A stretch of 64,000 bases of DNA from Aliiroseovarius zhejiangensis (GCF_014656375.1 NZ_BNCH01000004.1:248001-312000); one strand, 5' to 3'. Positions 52,906 through 63,837 are shown, numbered from the stretch's first letter. Notes: generated by a model not told the origin, from the sequence alone. Program-made: numbers and translations.

Positions 52906-54228
52906 TTATTCGACCCGCTTGGAGCGCAGGCGCGCGAAATAGTCGACCCGCTTTTTCAACTCGCGTTCAAAGCCACGTTCGACCGGTACATAATAGACAC
53001 CGCGCTTGACCCCATCGGGGAAGTAGTTCTGCCCCGAGAACCCGTCGGGCGCGTCGTGGTCATAGGCATAGCCGTCGCCATAGCCCTGATCTTTCATTAG
53101 GCTCGTCGGCGCGTTCAGGATGTGTTTGGGCGGCGGTTCCGACCCGGTTTTCTTCGCCGCCGACATCGCTGCCTTATAGGCCACATAGGCCGCGTTGGAT
53201 TTCGGCGCCAGCGCAAGATAGGTCACGGCCTGCGCCAGTGCCAGTTCGCCTTCCGGGCTGCCCAACCGTTCATATGTTTCCCACGCGTCCAGACAGACGC
53301 GGTGGGCCTGCGGATCGGCCAGCCCGATATCCTCGACCGCCATACGTGTGATGCGGCGGGCCAGATACCGCGGGTCTTCCCCACCGGTCAGCATCCGCGC
53401 CAGCCAATACAGGGCGGCATCCGGGTCCGACCCGCGCACTGATTTATGCAGGGCCGAGATCAGGTTGTAATGCTCGTCACCCGACTTGTCATAGATTGCG
53501 GCGCGTTTCATCAGACGGGTGGACAAACCGTCGACATCCAGCTTGCCTTCAATCTTCCATGCAAACACCTGTTCGATCAGGTTCAGAAGCGCCCGCCCGT
53601 CGCCATCTGCCATCTCCAGCAACGCATCGCGGGCGTCGCCGGTCAGGGGCAAGGGGCGGCCCAGTTCTTTCTCGGCCCTCTGGGCCAGCCGCTCCAGATC
53701 AGCGAGTGACAGGCGGGTCAAGACCAACACCTGCGAGCGCGACAGCACAGCGGCGTTCAGTTCAAACGACGGATTTTCAGTGGTCGCCCCGACCAGAAGG
53801 ATGGTGCCGTCTTCCATATGCGGCAAAAACCCGTCCTGCTGGGCCTTGTTGAAGCGATGGATTTCGTCCACGAACAACAATGTTCCCTGCCCGTTCGACC
53901 GCCGATGCCGCGCGGCCTCGAACACTTTGCGCAGTTCGGGCACGCCGGTGAAGATCGCACTGATCTGGACGAAATGCAGGTCGGTTTCCCGTGCCAAAAG
54001 GCGCGCGATGGTGGTTTTACCGACGCCCGGCGGCCCCCAGAAGATCAGCGAGCCCAGACTGCCTGCTGCAAGCATCGTGCCAAGCGGTGCGTCCGGGCCA
54101 AGCACCTGCTCCTGCCCGATCACCTCGGACAGGGACTGCGGCCTGAGCCGATCGGCCAAGGGGCGCGGCGCATCCTTCCCGCCATCAGATGACTTGGACG
54201 CAGGATCATGATCGAACAGGTCTGCCAT
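52906..54228 (-). CDS. rarA: Replication-associated recombination protein A (RarA/MgsA)
   Basis: 440-residue AAA+ clamp-loader-like ATPase that acts at stalled forks. Walker A GPPGVGKT at 65-72, Walker B FVDEIHRFN, sensor 1 in GATTENPSF and the C-terminal tetramerisation region (DQGYGDGYAYDHDAPDGFSGQNYFPDG). Length typical. Upstream of crcB operon by 78 bases. Confidence 0.93.
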   Translation of the reverse strand: MADLFDHDPASKSSDGGKDAPRPLADRLRPQSLSEVIGQEQVLGPDAPLGTMLAAGSLGSLIFWGPPGVGKTTIARLLARETDLHFVQISAIFTGVPELRKVFEAARHRRSNGQGTLLFVDEIHRFNKAQQDGFLPHMEDGTILLVGATTENPSFELNAAVLSRSQVLVLTRLSLADLERLAQRAEKELGRPLPLTGDARDALLEMADGDGRALLNLIEQVFAWKIEGKLDVDGLSTRLMKRAAIYDKSGDEHYNLISALHKSVRGSDPDAALYWLARMLTGGEDPRYLARRITRMAVEDIGLADPQAHRVCLDAWETYERLGSPEGELALAQAVTYLALAPKSNAAYVAYKAAMSAAKKTGSEPPPKHILNAPTSLMKDQGYGDGYAYDHDAPDGFSGQNYFPDGVKRGVYYVPVERGFERELKKRVDYFARLRSKRVE

Positions 54229-54288
54229 GATCCAAATCTAGGACTGCGGCCCGCCAGTTGAAAGGCGAAAACGGCCTGTCTGGGCAGG

Positions 54289-54909
54289 TTACAGAAGGTT
54301 ATATTCCTGCGCGCGCTGAATCGCTTCGGCAGTCGTCCGCACAAACAGGCGCTCGCGCGCACTGCGCAACCGGGCCTTCAACGCACTTTCCGAAATACCA
54401 AGAAGCGCCGCGGCTTCGGCGTGACGACTGCCCTTGGCAATCAACCGCAAGGCCATGCGCTGCGCCGAGGTCAATTGCTCGGGCGGGGTCGATTTCTCAT
54501 GCAGTTCAACCACCAGCGCATGGATTTCCGCAATCTCATCATCTGCAAACTCGCGATCTTCCCGCGCAAAACCGCCGATGGTGCGCGATGCGGTCGACCC
54601 ATGCGACACGGCCACACCGTATTTCAGCCCGAACCCGCCAGCCTGTGACAGAATCCCGTGCGGGTCGGGCAGGTTCAGATCGCTCCACCGGATGGTGCCT
54701 TCGTTACCGAACCCCCAGAACACCATCGGATCCGCCAGCATATAGCCCTTTTCGGTGTAAATCTGGCTCCAGCGTGGGTCGTACGTCTGGATCATGATAT
54801 GCGCCGAAGCATAGCGAATATGCAGCCCCAGCGCGTATCCTTTCGGCGCCAGGTCCGACAACTTGGCCAGTCCTTGATCAAGGCCAAAATCTTCGACCAT
54901 GGTTTTCAT
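54289..54909 (-). CDS. LuxR family regulator with autoinducer-binding domain (solo)
   Basis: 206-residue protein. The N-terminal AHL-binding-type domain shows the Y-x-x-W...Y...D-P pattern (YDPRWSQIYTEKGYMLADP) and W in TIRWSD. The C-terminal LuxR HTH is RHAEAAALLGISESALKARLRSARERL. No luxI synthase is nearby, so it would sense a signal made elsewhere or by other cells. ATG 54909 is preferred over the earlier one at 54924; 54900 is also possible. Confidence 0.85.
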   Translation of the reverse strand: MKTMVEDFGLDQGLAKLSDLAPKGYALGLHIRYASAHIMIQTYDPRWSQIYTEKGYMLADPMVFWGFGNEGTIRWSDLNLPDPHGILSQAGGFGLKYGVAVSHGSTASRTIGGFAREDREFADDEIAEIHALVVELHEKSTPPEQLTSAQRMALRLIAKGSRHAEAAALLGISESALKARLRSARERLFVRTTAEAIQRAQEYNLL

Positions 54910-55032
54910 CCCCAATCCCCGCACCTATCCTTTTAGACAGTTGCGCCGAAGTCAAACAACCATGAATTGTTTAGGCTGTTTTTTTGTAACTTCGAGGATA
55001 TTTCTTATAAAAAAGAGGTGACCCGCAACGAA

Positions 55033-55059
55033 AAACCCCGCGCATGATGCACGGGGTTT
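55033..55059 (-). terminator. Intrinsic terminator after rplQ
   Basis: 8-bp stem AAACCCCG/CGGGGTTT with an 11-base loop that itself contains GCAT/ATGC. On the minus strand it is followed by TTTTTCG. It closes the rpoA-rplQ end of the ribosomal operon. Confidence 0.88.
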
Positions 55060-55085
55060 CTGTTTTCCCGGAATGGGAAGGGTCA

Positions 55086-55514
55086 TTATTCGTCGGCAGC
55101 GTCAGCAGCTTCTTCTGCTTCCAGACGGGCACGATCGGCCGCGCCTTTGGCATCGGCGTCGCGGTCGACAAATTCGATGATGGCCATGGGGGCCATATCA
55201 CCATAGCGGAAGCCGGCTTTCAGAACGCGCACGTAACCGCCCTTGCGTTCGGCAAAACGGGGGCCAAGCACGTCAAACAGCTTGGCGACATGCTGGTCCT
55301 GCTTCAGACGCGCAGCGGCCTGGCGACGGGCGTGAATGTCACCGCGTTTGGCCAGCGTGATCATCTTTTCGATGATCGGACGCAGTTCCTTGGCTTTCGG
55401 TAGGGTCGTTTTGATCTGTTCGTGTTCGATCAGCGAACCAGCCATGTTGGCGAACATCGCCTTGCGGTGTTCATGGGTGCGATTCAGGCGGCGGTAACCA
55501 CGAGCGTGACGCAT
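55086..55514 (-). CDS. rplQ: 50S ribosomal protein L17
   Basis: 142-residue L17. It begins [20 protein letters not shown] and continues [29 protein letters not shown], matching the family; the acidic C-terminal tail is common in alphaproteobacteria. Start 55514 follows AAGGAT; the frame to 55631 is ignored. Last gene of the operon. Confidence 0.97.
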   Translation of the reverse strand: MRHARGYRRLNRTHEHRKAMFANMAGSLIEHEQIKTTLPKAKELRPIIEKMITLAKRGDIHARRQAAARLKQDQHVAKLFDVLGPRFAERKGGYVRVLKAGFRYGDMAPMAIIEFVDRDADAKGAADRARLEAEEAADAADE

Positions 55515-55661
55515 TTTCTTAATCCTTCTTTGGTGCTCTTGAGTGAGCGGTGCTTTGTCTGTGAACCGATGCGTGTCGGTCCCTCTCCTTGGGGCAGGAT
55601 TGCCCAGCTGTTCCCCGCACCAGGCGGGCATTAAGGGGCCACCGAAGCAGCCCCTGAATAC

Positions 55662-56678
55662 TTAGAACTGGTCTTCGAATTTCTTCGCCAGCTCTTCGAT
55701 GTTCTCAGGCGGCCATTCCTCGACATCCATGCCAAGGTGCAGACCCATGCCCGAAAGCACTTCCTTGATCTCGTTCAGCGACTTGCGGCCGAAGTTCGGG
55801 GTGCGCAGCATCTCTGCTTCGGTCTTCTGGATCAGATCGCCGATATAGACGATGTTGTCGTTTTTCAGGCAGTTTGCCGAACGGACGGACAGTTCCAGCT
55901 CGTCCACTTTCTTCAGAAGCAGCGGGTTGAACTCCAGCCCATCGTCTTCGTCCTGGCGACCAGCCGCTTCCGGCTCGTCGAAGTTCACGAAGATCGACAG
56001 TTGGTCCTGCACGATGCGCGCGGCAAACGCCACGGCATCTTCCGGCGTGACGGAGCCATCGGTTTCCAGCTTCAAGGTCAGCTTGTCATAGTCCAGCACC
56101 TGACCTTCACGGGTCGGCTGAACGTCATACGACACTTTCTTGACCGGCGAATAGATCGCATCAACCGGGATCAGGCCGATCGGCGCATCTTCCGGTTTGT
56201 TCTTGTCCGACGCGACATAGCCCTTGCCGGTGTTGACGGTCAGTTCCATGAACAGGTCAGCGCCATCGTCCAGGTGGCAGATCACGTGATCCTTGTTCAG
56301 AATCTCGATCCCGGCAGTTTCGGTGATGTCACCGGCGGTCACGACCATCGGCCCTTTGGCCGAAATCGACAGGCGCTTGGGGCCTTCGACTTCCATATTG
56401 ATCGCGACGCCCTTCAGGTTCAGGACGATATCGGTGACGTCTTCACGCACACCCGCGACCGAGCTGAACTCGTGCAGCACGTTGTCGATCTGCACCGACG
56501 TGATGGCCGCGCCTTGCAGGCTGCTCATCAGCACGCGGCGCAGGGCGTTGCCCAGGGTCAGACCAAAGCCGCGTTCCAGCGGCTCGGCCACGACGGTTGC
56601 CTGACGTGCGGGGTCGTTGCCCGGCTTGACGTCCAGCTGCGTCGGCTTGATCAGTTCGGCCCAATTTTTGTGGATCAT
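55662..56678 (-). CDS. rpoA: DNA-directed RNA polymerase subunit alpha
   Basis: 338-residue alpha subunit. The NTD with [22 protein letters not shown] assembles the polymerase; the CTD (about 250-320, [28 protein letters not shown]) contacts UP elements and activators. GGAGGG precedes ATG 56678. Confidence 0.98.
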   Translation of the reverse strand: MIHKNWAELIKPTQLDVKPGNDPARQATVVAEPLERGFGLTLGNALRRVLMSSLQGAAITSVQIDNVLHEFSSVAGVREDVTDIVLNLKGVAINMEVEGPKRLSISAKGPMVVTAGDITETAGIEILNKDHVICHLDDGADLFMELTVNTGKGYVASDKNKPEDAPIGLIPVDAIYSPVKKVSYDVQPTREGQVLDYDKLTLKLETDGSVTPEDAVAFAARIVQDQLSIFVNFDEPEAAGRQDEDDGLEFNPLLLKKVDELELSVRSANCLKNDNIVYIGDLIQKTEAEMLRTPNFGRKSLNEIKEVLSGMGLHLGMDVEEWPPENIEELAKKFEDQF

Positions 56679-56785
56679 GCGTCCCTCCATACCAGTCCTG
56701 TCCCCATGTCCAAAGGGCAGGACGCCCGAGGTTAAAATGACGGAAACCGGGCCGCGACAACCGCAGCCCGGCGAAATAATACTGC

Positions 56786-57175
56786 TTAGACGCGGCGGCG
56801 TTTCGGCGGGCGGCAGCCGTTGTGGGCAATCGGGGTCACATCACGGATCGAGGTGATGTTGAACCCGATGGCCGCCAGCGCGCGCAGGGCCGATTCACGA
56901 CCCGAACCGGGGCCTTGCACTTCGACTTCCAGCGTTTTCACGCCGTGCTCTTGCGCTTTTTTACCAGCATCTTCTGCTGCCATCTGGGCGGCATAAGGTG
57001 TCGACTTGCGCGACCCTTTGAAGCCCATGGTGCCAGCCGACGACCACGAGATGGCGTTGCCTTGCACGTCCGAGATCAGGATCTTGGTGTTGTTGAACGA
57101 AGAGTTAACGTGAGCAACACCGGATGCGATGTTCTTACGCTCTTTACGCTTCATGCGAGTCTTATCACGAGCCAT
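56786..57175 (-). CDS. rpsK: 30S ribosomal protein S11
   Basis: 129-residue S11. It starts [19 protein letters not shown] and ends [11 protein letters not shown], with [10 protein letters not shown] in the RNA-binding cleft region. Located between rpsM and rpoA as usual, 15 bases after rpsM. Confidence 0.98.
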   Translation of the reverse strand: MARDKTRMKRKERKNIASGVAHVNSSFNNTKILISDVQGNAISWSSAGTMGFKGSRKSTPYAAQMAAEDAGKKAQEHGVKTLEVEVQGPGSGRESALRALAAIGFNITSIRDVTPIAHNGCRPPKRRRV

Positions 57176-57190
57176 TCGTCAAACCCTCCC

Positions 57191-57559
57191 TTATTTCTTC
57201 TTACCGGCAATGGCCTTTGCGGGGCCTTTGCGGGTGCGAGCGTTGGTGTGGGTGCGCTGACCGCGAACGGGCAGGTTACGACGGTGACGAAGACCACGAT
57301 AGGCCCCCAGATCCATTAGGCGCTTGATGTTCATCTGAACTTCACGACGCAGATCACCTTCGACGGTATAGGTTGCGTCGATGTGCTCGCGGATGGCCAG
57401 AACTTCGGCGTCCGACAGTTCATTCACACGACGGGTCGGGTCGATGTTGACGGCTTCGCAGATGGCCTTGGCCGAAGTGTGACCAATTCCGGTGATGTAT
57501 GTCAGGGCGATCGGGACCCGCTTGTGGGTCGGGATGTTTACGCCAGCAATACGTGCCAC
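57191..57559 (-). CDS. rpsM: 30S ribosomal protein S13
   Basis: 122-residue S13. It starts [26 protein letters not shown] and ends in the basic [20 protein letters not shown] tail that contacts tRNA. Follows adk after a 247-base gap, within which no gene was seen. Confidence 0.98.
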   Translation of the reverse strand: MARIAGVNIPTHKRVPIALTYITGIGHTSAKAICEAVNIDPTRRVNELSDAEVLAIREHIDATYTVEGDLRREVQMNIKRLMDLGAYRGLRHRRNLPVRGQRTHTNARTRKGPAKAIAGKKK

Positions 57560-57806
57560 GTAGTCTTTCCTTTCGTTGCGGTTCCGTAATACCGGAACCT
57601 TTTTTCACAACGGAAGCCCGCCGGATTTTTCCTGCGGGCCGCGCTGAATTCTATGGTCTGATGCAGCGAAGGAGCGACCTTGTTTGCATCGTGATTCCCA
57701 TCAGGGATGGGGTGACTTAGATGGGATTTCCGCAGGCGTCAACCCGTCTTTGTCCACAGGTCTGGATTTCCGAACCATTCGCATCACCAGGCACCGTGAA
57801 AACGGC

Positions 57807-58385
57807 TCATGCGTCCAGAATACCCGCGATCTCGGCCTGCACTTCGTCAATCGTGCCCAATCCGTTCACCGACCGCAGATCCCCCTTGGCATAGTAGTAA
57901 CCAATCAAGGGCGAGGTCTTCTTGTAATACTCCATCAGGCGGATCTTCAGGCTTTCCTCGTTGTCGTCGGCGCGTACGGGTTGGCCCGCCTTGCGTGCCT
58001 CTTCCGCGCGACCGACGATGCGACCGACCAGCACTTCGTCATCAACCTGCATCTCGATCACCGCATCCAGCGATTGGCCGTGCTTCTCAAGCAATGCGCC
58101 CAAGGCATCGGCCTGTGCCAGCGTTCGGGGGAAGCCATCAAAGATGAACCCGCCGCCGTTATCGCCTTCCAGCTTTTCTTCGATCAGGCCGATGACGATC
58201 TCGTCAGTGACAAGTTCGCCCGCATCCATGATCGCGGCAACCTTCTTGCCCATCTCGCTGCCCGAGGCTTTCGCTTCGCGCAGCATGTCGCCGGTGGACA
58301 GTTGGATCATGCCACGTGCTTCAACGAGCTTCGCGGCCTGCGTGCCTTTGCCAGCGCCGGGCGGTCCAAGCAGAATGATGTTCAT
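57807..58385 (-). CDS. adk: Adenylate kinase
   Basis: 192-residue kinase. P-loop [19 protein letters not shown], and [20 protein letters not shown]. It lacks a zinc LID and is of the short type: the LID region between about 120 and 150 is compact. Coupled to secY by an ATGA overlap. Confidence 0.97.
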   Translation of the reverse strand: MNIILLGPPGAGKGTQAAKLVEARGMIQLSTGDMLREAKASGSEMGKKVAAIMDAGELVTDEIVIGLIEEKLEGDNGGGFIFDGFPRTLAQADALGALLEKHGQSLDAVIEMQVDDEVLVGRIVGRAEEARKAGQPVRADDNEESLKIRLMEYYKKTSPLIGYYYAKGDLRSVNGLGTIDEVQAEIAGILDA

Positions 58386-59737
58386 CGACGCGACGGAGCC
58401 TTCTTCGAACGCTTCTTGCCGCGCAGCTGCGACTTCTCGATCAGACCTTCATACTGGTGGGCCAGAAGATGCGACTGAACCTGTTGGATCGTGTCCATCG
58501 TCACCGACACAACGATCAGAACCGAGGTGCCGCCGAAATAGAACGGGATCGCCAACTGGCTGCGCAGGATTTCCGGCAGAAGACAAACGGCGGCCAGATA
58601 GGCCGAACCAAGGACCAACAGGCGGGTGACCACGTAATCCAGATACTCGGCGGTTTTCTTGCCGGGACGAATGCCGGGCACAAAGCCGTTCTGGTTCTTC
58701 AGGTTGTCGGCAACTTCATCCGTCTTGAACGCCACTTCTTTCGTATAGAAGAAGGTGAAGAACACGATCATTGCCGTGAAGAACAGCAGGTAAAGCGGCT
58801 GACCCGGCCCGAAATAGGCCAGGATGACCGACATCACCGGCCCCGCCTGCCCCGACGAGAAAGTCGAGATCGTGGTTGGCAAAAGCAGCAGGGCCGAGGC
58901 GAAGATCGCCGGGATGACGCCCGCCGGGTTCACCTTGACCGGCAGGTGCGACGACCCGCCGTCATAGACCTTCATGCCGACCTGGCGGCGGGGGTATTGA
59001 ATGTGGATCTTGCGCAGCGCGCGTTCCATGAACACGACGAAGGCAATCACCGCAACCACCATCACCAAGACACCGATGATCACCGCAGGGCTGATCGCAC
59101 CAGACCGGCCCGAAGCCAGGAACTGCGCCAAGGCGGCGGGGATCTCGGCCACGATGCCGACGAAGATGATCAGCGAAATACCGTTGCCGATGCCGCGCGC
59201 TGTGATCTGTTCACCCAGCCACATCAGGAACATGGTGCCGCCAACAAGGGTGATCACACAGGCGGCGATAAAGAACATGCCGGGGTTGGTGACAAGATCA
59301 CCGGCTTGCAGGCTGTTGGCCAGCGCGAAAGCCTGCCCGGTGGCCAGCAGAACGGTGCCATAGCGGGTGTATTGGTTGATCTTCTTGCGACCTTGTTCGC
59401 CCTCTTTCTTCAGCTGCTTCAATGGTTCCCACATGGAAGACAGAAGCTGCACGATGATCGAGGCCGAGATATAGGGCATGATGCCCAAAGCAAACACGCC
59501 CATACGGCTCAGTGCGCCACCAGTGAACATGCCCAGTACGCCCGCGATGCCGGATTGCGCCTGATCCATGAATTCGCGCAGGGCGGTGCCGTCAATCCCC
59601 GGAATGGGGATATAGGTGCCAAGGCGATAGATGATCAGAAGCCCGATCGTGAAGAAAATCCGCTGACGCAGCTCGGTCGCCTTACCAAAGGCGCCCCAGC
59701 TCATGTTCGCGGCCATTTGTTCTGCTGCAGATGCCAT
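58382..59737 (-). CDS. secY: Sec translocon subunit SecY
   Basis: 451-residue ten-helix channel. [33 protein letters not shown] and [21 protein letters not shown] are conserved blocks. ATG 59737 has GGGGG upstream; an ATG 27 bases earlier is possible. It follows rplO by 106 bases. Confidence 0.97.
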   Translation of the reverse strand: MASAAEQMAANMSWGAFGKATELRQRIFFTIGLLIIYRLGTYIPIPGIDGTALREFMDQAQSGIAGVLGMFTGGALSRMGVFALGIMPYISASIIVQLLSSMWEPLKQLKKEGEQGRKKINQYTRYGTVLLATGQAFALANSLQAGDLVTNPGMFFIAACVITLVGGTMFLMWLGEQITARGIGNGISLIIFVGIVAEIPAALAQFLASGRSGAISPAVIIGVLVMVVAVIAFVVFMERALRKIHIQYPRRQVGMKVYDGGSSHLPVKVNPAGVIPAIFASALLLLPTTISTFSSGQAGPVMSVILAYFGPGQPLYLLFFTAMIVFFTFFYTKEVAFKTDEVADNLKNQNGFVPGIRPGKKTAEYLDYVVTRLLVLGSAYLAAVCLLPEILRSQLAIPFYFGGTSVLIVVSVTMDTIQQVQSHLLAHQYEGLIEKSQLRGKKRSKKAPSRR

Positions 59738-59843
59738 AAGGCCCCCTCGATCCATGTAAAACACCGCCGGACCGTTCCCGGCTCCGGCGGCGCTTGAAAA
59801 CGTGAGTAGACATGTAAGGGGCGGCGGCGCCCCTCACAAGGTC

Positions 59844-60314
59844 TTATTCAGCCGCAGCCGGAGCAGCGACGGTCAGTTTGCCGCCCGCTTTTTCGACAGC
59901 TTCAACAGCCGATTTCGACGCGCCGGTCACGGTGATGTTGGCTTTGGCGGTCAGTTCGCCTTTTCCCAGCACACGGACACCGTCCAGCTTGCGGCGCACC
60001 AGACCCGAGGCAACCAGCGTGTCCTCGGTGATCTCTTTGGCGTCCAGCTTCTTCTCGTCGATGAATTTCTGGATCAGGCCCAGGTTCACAACAGCGAACT
60101 TCTTGCGGTTCGGCTTGTTGAAACCACGCTTGGGAAGGCGCTGATAGATGGGCATTTGCCCGCCTTCAAACCCCTTGATGGCCACGCCCGAACGGGATTT
60201 CTGACCTTTGATACCACGACCACCGGTCTTGCCCATGCCCGAACCGGGACCACGGCCAACGCGTTTGCGGGGTTTGGTTGCGCCTGGATTGTCGCGCAGT
60301 TCATTCAATTTCAT
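59844..60314 (-). CDS. rplO: 50S ribosomal protein L15
   Basis: 156-residue L15. It starts [20 protein letters not shown] and carries [20 protein letters not shown], typical of the family. Transcribed from a promoter-like sequence about 100 bases upstream, the first gene of the second half of the split spc operon. Confidence 0.97.
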   Translation of the reverse strand: MKLNELRDNPGATKPRKRVGRGPGSGMGKTGGRGIKGQKSRSGVAIKGFEGGQMPIYQRLPKRGFNKPNRKKFAVVNLGLIQKFIDEKKLDAKEITEDTLVASGLVRRKLDGVRVLGKGELTAKANITVTGASKSAVEAVEKAGGKLTVAAPAAAE

Positions 60315-60409
60315 GTCGCTTCTCCTTGCCGGAACTGACCCACGAAGCGGAAGGGGCCAAACACGGCTTTTCTTGGTTTTGATTCTGTGGCGCAAGACGC
60401 CACCGGGGG

Positions 60410-60438
60410 CGTATAGACCCTTGCCGCGCTTCGCGCAA
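60410..60438 (-). promoter_or_regulatory. Sigma70-type promoter for rplO-secY-adk-...
   Basis: Read on the minus strand: TTGCGC (60438-60433), 17 bases, TATACG (60415-60410), 96 bases before the rplO start. It has optimal spacing and a good -10. It lies between the unrelated 47-residue gene and rplO and can restart transcription after the terminator behind rpmD. Confidence 0.75.
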
Positions 60439-60473
60439 GTCTGGCGACCATCGCAATGCGCTGATGGCGGTCG

Positions 60474-60617
60474 TTACTTGTTGCAGCCGCGCAGATACTC
60501 GGTCCAGGTCGGAACGCAGTCCGAGGTCAGGAAACGATGTGCGGCCGATTGGACGGCGGTGATCACCTCGGCGATGGCATTGGCCAGCGGGGCGACGGGG
60601 ATAACAAGGGCGTTCAT
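60474..60617 (-). CDS. Small hypothetical protein (47 residues)
   Basis: MNALVIPVAPLANAIAEVIT... ends YLRGCNK. The N-terminal 25 residues form a hydrophobic/amphipathic segment; two cysteines lie in the C-terminal half. AGGA is 8 bases before the ATG. I do not recognise a family. It sits in the middle of the spc operon, 159 bases before rplO. Confidence 0.5.
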   Translation of the reverse strand: MNALVIPVAPLANAIAEVITAVQSAAHRFLTSDCVPTWTEYLRGCNK

Positions 60618-60778
60618 GGTATTGGTCCTAATCGGGATTGATATGTTCGCGCCCTGATAGGAGGGAAGTGATCAGACAACCACCGATGAATCCGAAAGGC
60701 CGGGTTGCGGGGCGTGCATGGGTAGGGGAGGAAACGCTATCTGGTTTTGGGTGAAAATCATAGAAGCGTACACTTTGT

Positions 60779-61480
60779 CTATTTTTTGAGAACCTTAGTG
60801 ATCTTTTCAAGCTCCCTCCATATCTTCGTGATCGGGGGACTCGACGCAGACCGAGCCGAGAACTCAACCACGTTTAGACCGTGTTGGGACTCATAGGAGT
60901 TACCTTCGATATCTTGATAAGTTAGATTGACCTTAAATGGTTCTAGTGGGTCTTCACCCAACAGTTGATGACCGACCCCCAAGGAATAAGCCACGCTCCC
61001 CCCCTGAAGTATCACCTTGAGCGGTATCTGCCCTTGAAGTACCTCTGCCTCGAATGGCCGAGATATTAGCCTTGATGGGTCTGCGTTGTTTGGACGTTCA
61101 GTTTCGACAAATACATTCATCGCCGCTCCCGCACCAACGTTCGAGACACGCATTTCAATTAACATTGGCTCATCCGGGTGTTGATCCAAATGTGCAATCA
61201 ACACTGGATCTGTTCCCGCCTGACGCATTCTCGATTGTTCCCTCAACGCCAGAAAGGAAATCACTAACGATACCGCAGCTATCAGTACCGCAGCAACAGC
61301 GGGAACCGCTTCTGAAGCCTTCAAATCTGAGATCCGAATTTCCCTGAGGTCACTGGCCAACCAAACACATAACGCGATTATGAGGCCGATGGTTATCCCT
61401 AGTGCGAGACGCCCGTCCGTCAGCCAACCATCTGACTTCAAACTCTTGGTGTGCCGAAACTCTGGCCTAAGCTGGCTCAT
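60779..61480 (-). CDS. Hypothetical membrane protein inserted in the spc operon
   Basis: 233-residue protein with two transmembrane helices (about 25-45 and 60-80) followed by a beta-rich soluble domain; a basic lysine-rich end (WRELEKITKVLKK) follows. I do not recognise a family. Base composition is distinctly lower in GC than the ribosomal genes on both sides, a sign of transfer. ATG 61480 has GGAG upstream. Lies between the rpmD terminator and the 47-residue gene. Confidence 0.68.
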   Translation of the reverse strand: MSQLRPEFRHTKSLKSDGWLTDGRLALGITIGLIIALCVWLASDLREIRISDLKASEAVPAVAAVLIAAVSLVISFLALREQSRMRQAGTDPVLIAHLDQHPDEPMLIEMRVSNVGAGAAMNVFVETERPNNADPSRLISRPFEAEVLQGQIPLKVILQGGSVAYSLGVGHQLLGEDPLEPFKVNLTYQDIEGNSYESQHGLNVVEFSARSASSPPITKIWRELEKITKVLKK

Positions 61481-61569
61481 ATCGACTCCGCTCTTTCGCA
61501 TACAATCGCAGATTGATATTCATGTTGTGCCGAATGGACTCTTTAGGCAACCGTCATCTAACAGATAAC

Positions 61570-61600
61570 AAAAACACCCCGGCCATTTCTGACCGGGGTG
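61570..61600 (-). terminator. Intrinsic terminator after rpmD
   Basis: 8-bp stem CACCCCGG/CCGGGGTG around a 10-base loop, followed on the minus strand by five T. It ends the rpsN-to-rpmD transcript and separates it from the inserted genes. Confidence 0.88.
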
Positions 61601-61634
61601 CTGCAAATCTTCAAGAGGTGGTCCAAGCCGGGGC

Positions 61635-61823
61635 TCAGCCTTTCTCTTCGATGATCTCCACCATGTGTGGGATCGACGCAACCATGCCGCGGACGGCGGG
61701 GGTGTCTTCCAGCTCACGGGTCTTGTGCATCTTGTTCAGGCCCAGGCCGATCAGCGTCTGGCGCTGTTTGGCGGGGCGGCGGATCGGGGAACCGATCTGC
61801 TTGACGACGATGGTTTTAGCCAT
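61635..61823 (-). CDS. rpmD: 50S ribosomal protein L30
   Basis: 62-residue L30. It begins [20 protein letters not shown] and contains [21 protein letters not shown], diagnostic of the family. 12 bases after rpsE; the last ribosomal gene before the terminator. Confidence 0.97.
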   Translation of the reverse strand: MAKTIVVKQIGSPIRRPAKQRQTLIGLGLNKMHKTRELEDTPAVRGMVASIPHMVEIIEEKG

Positions 61824-61835
61824 GGATCAGTCTCC

Positions 61836-62405
61836 TTACGCGTCTGCAGCTTCGGCGTCTGCCGGAGCTTCAGATTTTGCGCCCAGAATGTCGGCAACTT
61901 TCTTGCCGCGACGTTGGGCGATCATGCGCGGGCTGGCTTCTTTTTGCAGCCCGTCGATGGTGGCGCGGATCATGTTATAGGGGTTTTGCGACCCGATCGA
62001 CTTCGACACCACGTCCTTGATGCCCAGCATCTCGAACACGGCACGCATCGGACCACCGGCAATGATCCCGGTACCTTCCGGAGCGGTCCGCATCACGACC
62101 TTACCGGCACCGTGACGACCTTCGATGTCGTGGTGCAGGGTGCGGCCTTCGCGCAGCGGCACGCGGATCATTTGGCGCTTGGCTTGTTCGGTGGCTTTGC
62201 GAATGGCCTCGGGGACCTCTTTCGCTTTACCTTTACCAAAGCCGACGCGGCCCTTCTGGTCGCCGACAACCACGAGAGCTGCAAAGCCAAAGCGCTTACC
62301 ACCCTTCACGGTTTTCGACACACGATTGATCGCAACCAGGCGATCTGCAAATTCCGGGGTTTCGTCGCGGTCGCGACGGTTCCGGCGGTTCTCACGTTCT
62401 GCCAT
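61836..62405 (-). CDS. rpsE: 30S ribosomal protein S5
   Basis: 189-residue S5. Double-stranded-RNA-binding N-terminal domain ([19 protein letters not shown]) and the C-terminal half ([23 protein letters not shown]). N-terminal charged extension as in relatives. 109 bases after rplR. Confidence 0.97.
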   Translation of the reverse strand: MAERENRRNRRDRDETPEFADRLVAINRVSKTVKGGKRFGFAALVVVGDQKGRVGFGKGKAKEVPEAIRKATEQAKRQMIRVPLREGRTLHHDIEGRHGAGKVVMRTAPEGTGIIAGGPMRAVFEMLGIKDVVSKSIGSQNPYNMIRATIDGLQKEASPRMIAQRRGKKVADILGAKSEAPADAEAADA

Positions 62406-62514
62406 CAGAACATCCTTTCATGGTGGCGCACTTGGTCTGCGCCGTTCAACTCGATCCCAGTGGGCAGGTTGCCCCCGGATCATCGGAGGGGCGTTGCCGC
62501 CCCCCACAGGTTTC

Positions 62515-62874
62515 TTAGAACTTCAGCCCGCCTTCACGCGCGGCGTCGGCCAGAGCCTTCACCTTGCCGTGATACAGGAAGCCGCCGCGGTCGAAATAGC
62601 ATTCTTCCACACCGGCCTTCTTGGCGCGTTCCGCGATTGCGGCCCCCACCTTGGCGGCTGCGTCGATATTGTTCTTGCCAACCACGCCCAGATCCTTCTC
62701 GAGCGAAGAAGCTGAAGCCAGGGTGACACCGTTCACATCGTCGATCAGCTGTGCGCTGATGTTCTTGTTCGAGCGATGCACCGACAGGCGCATCTTGCCC
62801 ACGTTGTGCTTGCGCAGGCTGTTCCGGACGCGCAGGCGGCGCTTGAGGAACAGGGTCCGTTTGCTGTTTGCCAT
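62515..62874 (-). CDS. rplR: 50S ribosomal protein L18
   Basis: 119-residue L18, which binds 5S rRNA. It begins [20 protein letters not shown] and has [18 protein letters not shown]. 11 bases after rplF. Confidence 0.97.
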   Translation of the reverse strand: MANSKRTLFLKRRLRVRNSLRKHNVGKMRLSVHRSNKNISAQLIDDVNGVTLASASSLEKDLGVVGKNNIDAAAKVGAAIAERAKKAGVEECYFDRGGFLYHGKVKALADAAREGGLKF

Positions 62875-62885
62875 CTGTCTGGTCC

Positions 62886-63419
62886 TTACTTCTTCTTACC
62901 TTCCTTGCGGAAGATGTACTCGTCTTTGTATTTGATACCTTTGCCTTTATAGGGCTCGGGCTTACGCCATGCGCGGATGTTGGCCGCAACCTGGCCGACG
63001 AGTTGTGGGTCGATACCTTCGACAACGATTTCGGTCTGCTTCGGCGCCGTTACGGTGACACCCTCAGGGGCAACGTAATCGACGTCGTGCGACAGGCCGA
63101 GGTTCAGCTTCAGGACATTGCCCTGCATCTGGGCGCGGTAACCAACACCGTTGATTTCCAGCTCTTTCTTGAAGCCGTCGGTGACGCCCGTGACCATGTT
63201 GGCAACCATCGTGCGGCTCATACCCCACTGCTGACGGGCACGCTTGGACTTGCCGCGCGGCTCGACATTGATCTGGCTGTCCTCGACGGTGATGGTGACA
63301 TCGTCGGTGGCGGTGAAGCTCAACGTGCCTTTCGGCCCTTTCACTTCAACGGTCTGACCCGACTGCGTCACAGAAACGCCGCTGGGCAGTTCGACCGGTT
63401 TTTTCCCAATACGAGACAT
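62886..63419 (-). CDS. rplF: 50S ribosomal protein L6
   Basis: 177-residue L6. It begins [17 protein letters not shown] and ends [24 protein letters not shown]-like, with the family C-terminal signature. 12 bases after rpsH. Confidence 0.98.
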   Translation of the reverse strand: MSRIGKKPVELPSGVSVTQSGQTVEVKGPKGTLSFTATDDVTITVEDSQINVEPRGKSKRARQQWGMSRTMVANMVTGVTDGFKKELEINGVGYRAQMQGNVLKLNLGLSHDVDYVAPEGVTVTAPKQTEIVVEGIDPQLVGQVAANIRAWRKPEPYKGKGIKYKDEYIFRKEGKKK

Positions 63420-63431
63420 ACAAAGGCCTCC

Positions 63432-63824
63432 TTAGAAGACGGTGCAAAGCACTTCGCCACCAACATTCTGGTTGCGAGCGTTTGCATCGGACATGACGCC
63501 TTTGGGGGTCGAGACAATCGAAACGCCAAGGCCCTGACGGACCTGCGGGATGTCTTTCACGCCCATATAGACGCGACGGCCGGGGGTCGAAACCCGTTTC
63601 AGTTCGCGGATAACCGGAACGCCGTCAACGTATTTCAGGCTGATTTCAAGGGTGGGGTGCCCACGCTCGTCAGTGCCTTTTTCGTAGCCGCGGATGTAGC
63701 CTTCGTCAGCCAAAACATCCAGAACCCAAGCACGCAGCTTCGACGCCGGGGTCGAAACAACCGACTTGCCGCGCAGTTGCGAGTTGCGGATACGGGTGAG
63801 CATATCGCCGATAGGATCGTTCAT
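63432..63824 (-). CDS. rpsH: 30S ribosomal protein S8
   Basis: 130-residue S8. It begins [17 protein letters not shown] and ends with [26 protein letters not shown], the family signature. 13 bases after the rpsN stop. Confidence 0.98.
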   Translation of the reverse strand: MNDPIGDMLTRIRNSQLRGKSVVSTPASKLRAWVLDVLADEGYIRGYEKGTDERGHPTLEISLKYVDGVPVIRELKRVSTPGRRVYMGVKDIPQVRQGLGVSIVSTPKGVMSDANARNQNVGGEVLCTVF

Positions 63825-63837
63825 ATCTGTCTCTCCC

